Shown: positions 1 to 5,459 of the stretch, piece after piece
Layout: each line of letters begins with the position of its first letter
Numbering within the stretch: the stretch's first letter is position 1
Source: Chryseobacterium sp.
GTDB lineage: Bacteria; Bacteroidota; Bacteroidia; Flavobacteriales; Weeksellaceae
Direction of reading: 5' to 3'
Assembly (NCBI GenBank): GCA_030146295.1
Contig: JASLCD010000484.1
Coordinates: forward strand, 1-8,557
DNA: 8,557 nt
Notes under the pieces: model-generated
What the model was told of the DNA's origin: nothing
The model's input: only the letters and a program-made list of their open reading frames with translations
Database searches by the model: none
Program-made: the position numbers and the translations under genes

Positions 1-21
1 ATTTGTATAAAAATATCAGTT

Positions 22-2004
22 ATGGAAAAATGCTGTAGTACAACCCCGGAAAAACCAGATACAAAAGGGCACAAACATGATCATCAGGAAGGAGACGGAC
101 ATGACCATGACGGCCATGATCATTCTCATGACTCTGGAGATCAGACCGTCTTTCAGATGTTTCTTCCCGCCATTATATCCTTTATCATCTTGTTATTGGG
201 AATCGCTTTGGATAACTATATAAAACCCGCATGGTTTACAGGCTGGGTCCGTCTGGTATGGTTCCTGGCCGCCTACATTCCTGTAGGATTTCCGGTATTG
301 AAAGATGCTTATAAAAGTATCATCAGGGGAGATGTATTTTCAGAATTCTTCTTGATGAGTATCGCCACTATCGGAGCTTTTGCTATCGGAGAATATCCTG
401 AAGGAGTAGCCGTAATGCTGTTTTATGCAGTAGGAGAGGTATTTCAGTCTATGGCGGTGACCAGAGCCAAAGGAAATATAAAAGCTTTACTGGATCAGCG
501 CCCTGATGAGGTAACGGTTATCGAAAATAATCAGCCTAAAACGATAAAAGCTAAAGAAACTAAAATTGGAAATGTTATTCAGTTGAAGCCCGGTGAAAAA
601 CTGGCACTGGATGGTGAACTGGTATCAGATTCTGCTTCATTCAATACTGCAGCTTTAACCGGAGAAAGTAAACCTGATACCAAAAATAAAGGTGAAGTTG
701 TTCTTGCGGGCATGATCAACATGAACAGTATTGCTTTGGTAAAAGTAACTACTGCCTATGAAGACAGTAAACTAAGTAAGATTCTGGAACTGGTACAAAA
801 TGCTACAGCCCAGAAAGCCCCTACAGAGCTGTTCATCAGAAAATTTGCCAAGGTATATACACCTATCGTCGTATTTCTTGCCATAGGAATCTGTTTACTG
901 CCATATTTCTTTGTAAGTGACTACCAGTTCAGAGACTGGTTGTACAGAGCATTGATATTCCTTGTTATCTCTTGCCCTTGTGCATTGGTTATCTCTATTC
1001 CGCTGGGATATTTCGGAGGAATTGGTGCCGCAAGCCGAAACGGAATTTTATTCAAAGGAAGTAATTTCCTGGACAGCATTGCAGAGATTCAGAATGTAGT
1101 GATGGATAAAACAGGAACGATGACGGAAGGTGTATTTAAAGTACAGGAAGTAAGCATGAGTCCTGAATTTAATAAAGAAGAAATCCTTCAGATGGTCAAT
1201 GCTCTCGAAAGCAAGAGTACCCACCCGGTAGCGACAGCGATTCATAACTATGTGGGAGATATCAATCACGCTATTCCACTGGAAAATATAGAAGAGATTG
1301 CAGGGCACGGACTGAAAGCAACGGTTGACGGAAAAGAACTTCTGGTAGGGAACTTTAAACTGATGGATAAATTCAGTATCAGTTACGATCTCAACCACGC
1401 CAATATTGTGTATACCGTAATTGCAGTGGCTTATGATAAAAAGTTTGCAGGGTACATCACTATTGCAGACAGCATAAAAGAAGATGCCAAAGAAACGGTA
1501 GACAATCTGCATAAAATGAATGTAAAAGCCACAATGCTGAGCGGTGATAAAAGTACTGTCGTGAAATATGTGGCAGATCAGCTGGGAATCGACAATGCAT
1601 TCGGAGATCTGCTGCCTGAAGATAAAGTAAATAAGGTTAAAGAAATCAAAGCCAAAAAACAAACCGTAGCCTTCGTAGGAGACGGAGTAAATGATGCTCC
1701 CGTTGTTGCGCTAAGTGACGTAGGAATTGCGATGGGAGGTTTAGGAAGTGACGCCACTATTGAAACAGCGGATGTTGTCATTCAGGATGATAAACCCAGC
1801 AAGATACCAATGGCCATCAATATCGGGAAACAAACGAAAAAGATCGTTTGGCAGAATATCATCCTTGCGTTTGCTGTAAAGGCCGTGGTTCTGGTTCTTG
1901 GAGCCGGAGGTCTGGCAACCATGTGGGAAGCTGTATTTGCTGATGTAGGAGTAGCATTGCTGGCTATTTTAAATGCTGTGAGAATCCAAAGGATGAAATT
2001 TTAA
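22..2004 (+). CDS. Heavy-metal P1B-type ATPase, probable Zn/Cd/Pb exporter (ZntA/CadA-like)
   Basis: This 660-aa inner-membrane pump should couple ATP hydrolysis to export of a soft divalent metal. All P-type ATPase motifs are present: TGES at 213-216 (actuator), the metal-site CPC at 318-320, the phosphorylated Asp362 in DKTGT, His401-Pro402 of the PIB nucleotide-binding domain, and GDGVND at 553-558. Lys620 in the seventh and Asp641 in the eighth membrane helix, the latter followed by VGVALLAILNA, match the ZntA (PIB-2, Zn/Cd/Pb) subgroup, which argues against a copper pump. The usual N-terminal ferredoxin-like metal-binding domain with CxxC is absent. In its place are Cys4-Cys5 and a His/Asp-rich stretch at about 17-37. 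The start is the first in-frame ATG visible. A TTTG at 2-5 could be the end of a -7 box whose TA lies outside the window. A terminator follows directly, so this is probably the last gene of its transcript. Family assignment is firm; the exact metal is inferred. Confidence 0.95.
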   Translation: MEKCCSTTPEKPDTKGHKHDHQEGDGHDHDGHDHSHDSGDQTVFQMFLPAIISFIILLLGIALDNYIKPAWFTGWVRLVWFLAAYIPVGFPVLKDAYKSIIRGDVFSEFFLMSIATIGAFAIGEYPEGVAVMLFYAVGEVFQSMAVTRAKGNIKALLDQRPDEVTVIENNQPKTIKAKETKIGNVIQLKPGEKLALDGELVSDSASFNTAALTGESKPDTKNKGEVVLAGMINMNSIALVKVTTAYEDSKLSKILELVQNATAQKAPTELFIRKFAKVYTPIVVFLAIGICLLPYFFVSDYQFRDWLYRALIFLVISCPCALVISIPLGYFGGIGAASRNGILFKGSNFLDSIAEIQNVVMDKTGTMTEGVFKVQEVSMSPEFNKEEILQMVNALESKSTHPVATAIHNYVGDINHAIPLENIEEIAGHGLKATVDGKELLVGNFKLMDKFSISYDLNHANIVYTVIAVAYDKKFAGYITIADSIKEDAKETVDNLHKMNVKATMLSGDKSTVVKYVADQLGIDNAFGDLLPEDKVNKVKEIKAKKQTVAFVGDGVNDAPVVALSDVGIAMGGLGSDATIETADVVIQDDKPSKIPMAINIGKQTKKIVWQNIILAFAVKAVVLVLGAGGLATMWEAVFADVGVALLAILNAVRIQRMKF

Positions 2005-2040
2005 GAAGCAAATAATAAACACAACTCAATTATATTCAAT

Positions 2041-2078
2041 AAAAGCTCTGTTGAATTTCAGTGGAGCTTTTGTTTTAA
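2041..2078 (+). terminator. Rho-independent terminator of the metal ATPase gene
   Basis: AAAAGCTC (2041-2048) pairs with GAGCTTTT (2064-2071), with a possible CTG/CAG extension inside. The right arm runs into TTTTGTTTT. It begins 36 bases after the ATPase stop codon, the expected place for its terminator. The arm sequence makes it potentially bidirectional. Confidence 0.75.
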
Positions 2079-2127
2079 ATTATATATCATGCCAACCATT
2101 CCATGGAAATCCATATTATGCTATTGA

Positions 2128-2236
2128 GACTCGTACGGAGTGACAAAGAGACTGCCTTTACTTTTCGTATAAACTATGATTGAGAATTATAATTAGTATA
2201 AAAATGATACACTTAGTTTGTCATTCCGCAGGAATC
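2128..2236. repeat. Imperfect inverted repeat, probable REP/MITE-like intergenic element
   Basis: The 20 bases at 2128-2147 (GACTCGTACGGAGTGACAAA) and the reverse complement of 2217-2236 agree at 16 of 20 positions, and one mismatch would be a G-U pair in RNA. The 69 bases between the arms are AT-rich and code for nothing recognisable. From memory, arms of the type TTTGTCATTCCG-AGGAATC occur between genes in flavobacterial genomes. That this copy belongs to such a family is inference. Confidence 0.5.
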
Positions 2237-2357
2237 TAATGAGCAGTTTCATTATTATTAGTTTTAAATTTTATCAGAGATAAAATCCTCGCGCCTTAAA
2301 ACAGGAAGCATTAAAAAAAAACTTGCGTTTTTGCGATTTTCAACAAAACAAAAAATA

Positions 2358-2396
2358 TAAAAAAAGCTCTGCCAAAAAACATCAGCAAAGCTTTTA
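2358..2396 (-). terminator. Minus-strand terminator with no assigned gene
   Basis: AAAAGCT (2362-2368) pairs with AGCTTTT (2389-2395), with an inner CTG/CAG pairing (2369-2371 with 2383-2385). Read on the minus strand, the stem is followed by an unbroken run of seven T (2365-2359) and more T-rich sequence. Read on the plus strand there is no T tract. It would end a transcript coming leftward from about 2400-2600, where no minus-strand gene is apparent. Confidence 0.45.
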
Positions 2397-2572
2397 TCAA
2401 CAAGATTAAATTGTATATAAAGAACTAAATTTTTATTTAGATCTAAAGTCTTACTCAAAGTTCGGAATAATATTATACAGGTGACAGGCACAGTTTTGTG
2501 ATTTTTGTAGGTAACAGTAGATAAGCATAATGACATTCATCATAAATTCACTTTAAAACAGTTTTGAAGTAG

Positions 2573-2580
2573 TATATTTG
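2573..2580 (+). promoter_or_regulatory. Bacteroidota -7 promoter box
   Basis: TATATTTG matches the Bacteroidota -7 consensus TAnnTTTG exactly. No clear TTG -33 element lies 17-23 bases upstream; the nearest candidate is a CTTT at 2551-2554. Transcription would start around 2586, giving a leader of only about a dozen bases before the TTG start at 2599. Confidence 0.5.
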
Positions 2581-2598
2581 TAACAGAGAAATAAAACG

Positions 2599-2961
2599 TT
2601 GAGGTTATTCATTTCCATATTCATCATTTTTACCGTTGCAATACGCCCTGTTTTGCCATTGGTAAATTATGCTGTGAACTATGATTACATTGTGAAAAAC
2701 CTTTGTGAGAACAGAAATGTACCACAATCTACCTGTAAGGGGAAATGCTATGTGGAAAAAGAACTGGCCAAAACAGAAAAACAGTCCAACACCTCTACAA
2801 CAATAAAGATTGCCGGATTGGATGTCTTTATTTCTCATGATATTCTTTCCTTTTCAGCACAGCCAAATTCCGGATTACATACTGAAGTTCCGGATTCAAG
2901 CTACTTTAATTCTCACTCTTCAGAATTCTTTACAAGAATATTTCATCCTCCGTTAACTTAA
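2599..2961 (+). CDS. Small exported or membrane-anchored cysteine protein, copy A (C-x9-C-x3-C), unknown function
   Basis: I do not recognise a named family. The 120-aa product begins with a hydrophobic segment (about 3-22, a signal anchor or signal peptide). Next comes a conserved block with RPxxPLVxYAVNY at 16-28, then Cys36, Cys46 and Cys50 in a C-x9-C-x3-C pattern ending GKCY, then KELAK. The tail is IFHPPLT. The C-terminal half is Ser/Thr-rich and poorly conserved. A paralogue lies at 4862-5230, with about 35 of the first 60 residues identical and all three cysteines in the same positions. The start must be TTG: the frame has a stop at 2581-2583, no ATG or internal Met codon, and the TTG aligns with the ATG of the paralogue. 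A -7 box lies 18 bases upstream. Placement next to YHS and SCO1 genes suggests a metal or thiol role at the envelope, which is inference. Confidence 0.8.
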   Translation: MRLFISIFIIFTVAIRPVLPLVNYAVNYDYIVKNLCENRNVPQSTCKGKCYVEKELAKTEKQSNTSTTIKIAGLDVFISHDILSFSAQPNSGLHTEVPDSSYFNSHSSEFFTRIFHPPLT

Positions 2962-3042
2962 TTTCTATTGTAAACTATATTTTTAGTTTATGAGCAGGAA
3001 GTGTCAGCTTTCAGTGAAAATCCATTAAATACTCTGTGTACA

Positions 3043-3076
3043 TTAAAACTGGGTCTTATCGTCTCACGAGTTTTAA
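3043..3076 (+). other. 8-bp hairpin in the leader region of the YHS-SCO1 genes
   Basis: TTAAAACT (3043-3050) is perfectly complementary to AGTTTTAA (3069-3076) around an 18-base loop. No T tract follows, so it is not a standard terminator. A smaller perfect hairpin, TAAACTA (2971-2977) with TAGTTTA (2984-2990), lies just after the stop of the preceding gene. Either could mark transcript ends or be chance in AT-rich DNA. Confidence 0.3.
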
Positions 3077-3133
3077 AGGTATGCTTTGTGTTCCAATTTT
3101 ATTTAACACTATTAATTTCAATTTAACATTAAA

Positions 3134-3409
3134 ATGAAATCTCCTATTATTTTGACTGTTCTTCTGTCAATATCATTACTGTCGTGTGCCAAAGAAACGC
3201 CTGAAGTAAAGCATGCAAGCCACATGGACTCTTCCGGAAAGAACGTGGAAAATGTACAGACAGTGAATGAAGAAGATCCTATCTGCCATATGAAAACTGC
3301 AGGATCTATTAAAGATACCGCTGTATACAAAAATAAAACGTATGGTTTTTGCAGTATATCCTGCAAAAATGAATTCAAAAAAACCCCTGAGAAATATGCC
3401 CAAAAATAA
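3134..3409 (+). CDS. YHS-domain lipoprotein
   Basis: This 91-aa precursor has a type II signal peptide with the lipobox SLLSC, so the lipidated residue would be Cys18. The remainder is a short linker with His27, His30 and Met31 followed by a YHS-type domain: DPICHMK at 48-54 and YGFCSISCKNEFKKTPEKY at 70-88. Cys51, Cys73 and Cys77 are the likely metal ligands. YHS domains occur in heavy-metal transporters and metal-handling proteins, and in Bacteroidota as small stand-alone lipoproteins. The stop codon lies inside the following SCO1 gene (14 bases shared), which indicates translational coupling. A plausible role is to hold a metal, most likely copper, in the periplasm and pass it to or from SCO1. 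The fold is a confident call; the metal and the partner are inferred. Confidence 0.88.
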   Translation: MKSPIILTVLLSISLLSCAKETPEVKHASHMDSSGKNVENVQTVNEEDPICHMKTAGSIKDTAVYKNKTYGFCSISCKNEFKKTPEKYAQK

Positions 3410-4073
3410 TAAAACCAACAATAAAAGTAAAGTCATCGTACCCATTGCGGTTATTGCACTGCTTTTCGTAGGAATAGGGATAGGAATGGGGTACTTCAAA
3501 AAGAACCTTTATACCGTAATGAAAGTTCCCGATTTTGAACTGACTGATCAGAACAGTAAAAAAATCACCAATAAAGACATGTTGGGAAAGGTATATCTGG
3601 TAGAATTTTTCTTTAGCAAATGTCCCACGATATGCCCTGTAATGAACACCAATATGAAGGCTGTCCAGAATCAGATCAATGATCCCAACTTCGGAATTAT
3701 CTCCATCAGTATTGATCCGGAAAATGATACTCCTGAAGCTTTGAAAGAACATGCGAAAAGAATAGGGGCCAAATCTCCAAACTGGCATTTCCTGACAGGA
3801 GACCGTACCTATATTGGTGATCTTGCAGATAAATTTAATATCTACGTAGGTGACAAAGAAGATGAAGGAGAAAGCCTGAATCACAGCGGAATGATTGCCC
3901 TGGTAGATCAGGACGGAAATATCCGCTGCAGATACAATAAAGAGAATATGCCGATTCTGTATTATTCAGGATTAAATTACGAAGATCCGGAAGGAAAAAC
4001 TCCCCAACTGACGGGGAAATATCACCCTGACAGAGAAATTCTGATCGAGGATATTAAAAAATTATTGAAATAG
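3396..4073 (+). CDS. SCO1/SenC family copper chaperone
   Basis: SCO proteins are membrane-anchored thioredoxin-fold proteins that bind copper and help build the CuA site of cytochrome c oxidase or serve as thiol reductants. The 225-aa product has a basic N-terminus, one membrane helix at about 13-34, and then a periplasmic domain with the SCO signature CPTIC (Cys76 and Cys80) and the distal ligand His163 in LNHSGM. A typical SISIDPENDTPE segment lies between them. The frame stays open upstream to ATG 3342 and ATG 3369. I chose ATG 3396 because it puts a short Lys-rich stretch directly before the helix; the longer versions would overlap the YHS gene more deeply. Overlap with the YHS lipoprotein gene implies one transcript. 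No cytochrome oxidase gene is visible, so the client may instead be the copper system downstream. Confidence 0.92.
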   Translation: MPKNNKTNNKSKVIVPIAVIALLFVGIGIGMGYFKKNLYTVMKVPDFELTDQNSKKITNKDMLGKVYLVEFFFSKCPTICPVMNTNMKAVQNQINDPNFGIISISIDPENDTPEALKEHAKRIGAKSPNWHFLTGDRTYIGDLADKFNIYVGDKEDEGESLNHSGMIALVDQDGNIRCRYNKENMPILYYSGLNYEDPEGKTPQLTGKYHPDREILIEDIKKLLK

Positions 4074-4104
4074 GGAAGCCGTATGTACTTCCGGGCGATG
4101 AAGT

Positions 4105-4137
4105 GCTGTGATGAATTAATTACTTTCATCCTGCAGC
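4105..4137 (+). other. Interrupted hairpin between SCO1 and the superoxide dismutase gene
   Basis: GATGAA (4110-4115) pairs with TTCATC (4125-4130), and GCTG (4105-4108) with CAGC (4134-4137) across small internal bulges. No T run follows, so it is a poor terminator. It sits in the 109-base gap before the dismutase gene and could be a weak transcript end, a processing site or part of a leader. No TAnnTTTG box is evident in this gap, so the dismutase may be read through from upstream. Confidence 0.25.
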
Positions 4138-4182
4138 TCCATCTTAACAAAAAAACATTGTTCAACCATAAACAAAAACGTT

Positions 4183-4857
4183 ATGAAGATTTTGAAAATA
4201 GCTGCTTTAAGTGCAGTTTTCGCAGCTCAGTTTGCACTGGCTCAGTTTAAGCAGACCCCTCTGCCATACGCTTATAATGCTTTGGAAGGGAATATTGATG
4301 CCCAAACGATGGAGATTCATTATTCAAAACATGCGGCAGCATATGTTGCCAACCTGAATAAAGCCATTGCCGGAACACCACAGGAAAAAGAAACTTTGTT
4401 TCAGATTCTTTCCAATGCTTCAAAAATGCCTGCTGCAGTAAGAAATAATGCCGGAGGACATTACAACCATGAGCTGTTCTGGACTGTTCTTACTCCTCAG
4501 AAGAATACACAGCCTTCAGCAAAATTAGCAAAAGCAATCACTGAAGCTTTCGGAAGCCTTGATGCTTTCAAAGAAAAAATGAGCAAAGCAGGTGCAGACC
4601 GTTTCGGTTCAGGATGGGCATGGCTTTCTGTAGGAAAAGACGGGAAATTGTTTGTTTCCTCTACTCCTAACCAGGACAATCCTTTGATGGATGTTGTAGA
4701 AGAGAAAGGAACTCCTATTTTCGGGATTGATGTTTGGGAGCATGCTTATTATTTAAAATATCAGAATAAAAGAGCCGATTATCTTACCGCTATCTGGAAT
4801 GTTACCAACTGGAAGGAAATCAGCAGAAGATATGACGAAGCTATAAGCAAGAAATAG
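4183..4857 (+). CDS. Exported Fe/Mn-family superoxide dismutase, Mn-type signature
   Basis: The enzyme converts superoxide to oxygen and hydrogen peroxide. An N-terminal signal peptide of about 20 residues ends in ALA before Gln21, so this copy should act outside the cytoplasm. The four metal ligands by family pattern are His46 (HYSKH), His96 (GGHYNHELFW), Asp183 and His187 (DVWEHAYY). Gly92 and Gln164 (NQDNP) correspond to the E. coli MnSOD residues Gly77 and Gln146, which favours manganese or cambialistic use over iron. The usual HxxKHH has become HYSKHA: His50 is kept and the next residue is Ala51. Without the signal peptide the length (about 204 aa) is normal. The gene for the second small cysteine protein begins 4 bases after the stop, indicating co-transcription. 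The hydrogen peroxide produced could feed the di-heme peroxidase encoded downstream, which is an inference. Confidence 0.93.
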   Translation: MKILKIAALSAVFAAQFALAQFKQTPLPYAYNALEGNIDAQTMEIHYSKHAAAYVANLNKAIAGTPQEKETLFQILSNASKMPAAVRNNAGGHYNHELFWTVLTPQKNTQPSAKLAKAITEAFGSLDAFKEKMSKAGADRFGSGWAWLSVGKDGKLFVSSTPNQDNPLMDVVEEKGTPIFGIDVWEHAYYLKYQNKRADYLTAIWNVTNWKEISRRYDEAISKK

Positions 4858-4861
4858 TCTG

Positions 4862-5230
4862 ATGAAATTATTTTACAGCATACTTTTTACTTTTTATATG
4901 GTGCTAAGACCTTTGGTACCATTGGTAGAGTATGCTGTAAATTATGAGTATATAGCCAAAGTACTCTGTATCAATAAAAACAGACCAGAGATTCACTGCA
5001 ACGGAAAATGTTACCTGAGTAAAGAATTGGCCAAAACCAATGATTCAGAATCTTCCCCTTTTCAGAAACTCAAAAGCTCAGGCCAGAAAATCCTTGATAC
5101 CTATATTCTGCCCGAAACTACAGAGATTATGACCACGGAAAAACTTCCTTTTTTCAATGGTCACTTTATCTACGAAACAGCGTATTCTTTTCTGTTTCTT
5201 ACCCATATTTTCAAACCACCGGTTTTTTAA
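4862..5230 (+). CDS. Small exported or membrane-anchored cysteine protein, copy B (C-x9-C-x3-C), unknown function
   Basis: This 122-aa protein is a paralogue of the one at 2599-2961. It shares the hydrophobic start, the RPxxPLVxYAVNY block at 16-28, Cys36/Cys46/Cys50, the motif GKCY, the run KELAKT, and a C-terminal tail with a Pro-Pro pair (IFKPPVF). His45 beside Cys46 replaces the Thr of copy A and could add a metal ligand. It uses ATG 4 bases after the dismutase stop, so it is almost certainly translated from the same mRNA. The middle section (about 61-105) differs strongly between copies, so selection appears to act on the cysteine block and the tail. No database family comes to mind. A periplasm-facing metal or redox role is inferred from the cysteines and from SCO1, YHS and MbnP neighbours. 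Confidence 0.82.
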   Translation: MKLFYSILFTFYMVLRPLVPLVEYAVNYEYIAKVLCINKNRPEIHCNGKCYLSKELAKTNDSESSPFQKLKSSGQKILDTYILPETTEIMTTEKLPFFNGHFIYETAYSFLFLTHIFKPPVF

Positions 5231-5250
5231 GTTATCCATATCATTATTCA

Positions 5251-5394
5251 ACCACAAAAGTCACAGAAGCGTCTTGTATTACTTCAGCAGTTTTAAAACA
5301 ATTGCTTAACAGGCAAAAGCTTAAGGGTGCTTCTTACACGTAAATTTCTTCACTTGAATAACTTAAGTGTAAAAGCTTTTGTGCCTTTTTTGGT
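5251..5394. repeat. 144-base element with 19-base inverted ends (MITE/REP-like)
   Basis: ACCACAAAAGTCACAGAAG (5251-5269) and the reverse complement of CTTTTGTGCCTTTTTTGGT (5376-5394) agree at 16 of 19 positions. The element fills nearly the whole gap between copy B of the small cysteine gene and the MbnP-like gene. Inside it is a second nested pairing, AAAAGCTT (5315-5322) with AAGCTTTT (5373-5380). From memory, ends of the type ACCACAAAAG-CACAAAAG recur between genes in flavobacteria. Membership of a genome-wide family cannot be shown from one copy. Confidence 0.5.
5312..5391 (+). terminator. Probable composite terminator of the superoxide dismutase transcript
   Basis: GGC (5312-5314) plus AAAAGCTT (5315-5322) pair with AAGCTTTT (5373-5380) and GCC (5383-5385) across a GT bulge. 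An inner TTACAC (5334-5339) pairs with GTGTAA (5367-5372). Six T follow at 5386-5391. A rival inner hairpin, CACTT (5351-5355) with AAGTG (5365-5369), shares part of the right arm. The large loop makes it weaker than a classic terminator. It is formed by the right half of the repeat element. Confidence 0.45.
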
Positions 5395-5400
5395 AAAAAA

Positions 5401-5429
5401 GAATGTTTCACATTCGAAATAACACATTC
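5401..5429 (+). promoter_or_regulatory. Possible operator upstream of the MbnP-like gene
   Basis: GAATGT-TTC-ACATTC (5401-5415) is a perfect 6-3-6 dyad, and the half-site ACATTC recurs at 5424-5429. It lies 31-59 bases before the start codon, a usual place for a repressor or activator site. No good TAnnTTTG box is visible nearby; AGCTTTTG at 5374-5381 misses the TA. The site is suggested only by symmetry and position. Confidence 0.3.
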
Positions 5430-5459
5430 AAAAACAGTATTCAACTTAAAAAATCAACA

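Larger units (their letters stand above)
2005..2598. other. 594-base intergenic region without a credible gene
   Basis: No credible gene is seen on either strand. In order it holds the ATPase terminator (2041-2078), an imperfect inverted repeat (2128-2236), a perfect 8-bp AT-rich hairpin with a 3-base loop (ATTTTATC at 2268-2275 with GATAAAAT at 2279-2286), a tandem TTGCGTTT/TTGCGATT pair at 2323-2338, a terminator that reads along the minus strand (2358-2396), and a promoter candidate (2573-2580). The 90-codon minus-strand frame at 2264-2536 crosses these structures and resembles no family I know. Confidence 0.7.

Noticed and set aside
1048..1662. 204-codon open frame on the minus strand
   Set aside because: It lies wholly inside the metal ATPase gene, opposite conserved motifs such as DKTGT, and its product resembles no family; it is a shadow of the real gene.
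22..2004. Copper-exporting ATPase (CopA)
   Set aside because: CopA-type PIB-1 pumps have different conserved residues in the last two helices and N-terminal CxxC domains; here Lys620 and Asp641 match the Zn/Cd/Pb subgroup.
2264..2536. 90-codon open frame on the minus strand in the intergenic gap
   Set aside because: It crosses a terminator and hairpins, has a low-complexity hydrophobic product with no recognisable domain, and no promoter or start signal is visible.
3080..3088. Promoter TATGCTTTG before the YHS lipoprotein gene
   Set aside because: The spacing between TA and TTTG is one base too long for the Bacteroidota -7 box, and no TTG -33 element is found upstream.
3342..3395. Longer N-terminus for SCO1 starting at ATG 3342 or ATG 3369
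   Set aside because: The extra residues are read out of frame through the conserved YHS motif and add nothing typical; ATG 3396 gives the usual short basic stretch before the membrane helix.
4105..4137. Terminator between SCO1 and the superoxide dismutase gene
   Set aside because: The stem is interrupted and no T tract follows, so I list it only as a hairpin and do not split the transcript on it.
5403..5459. Start of the MbnP-like gene at ATG 5403
   Set aside because: It would add 19 polar residues in front of a well-formed lipoprotein signal peptide that begins at ATG 5460, and it overlaps the candidate operator.
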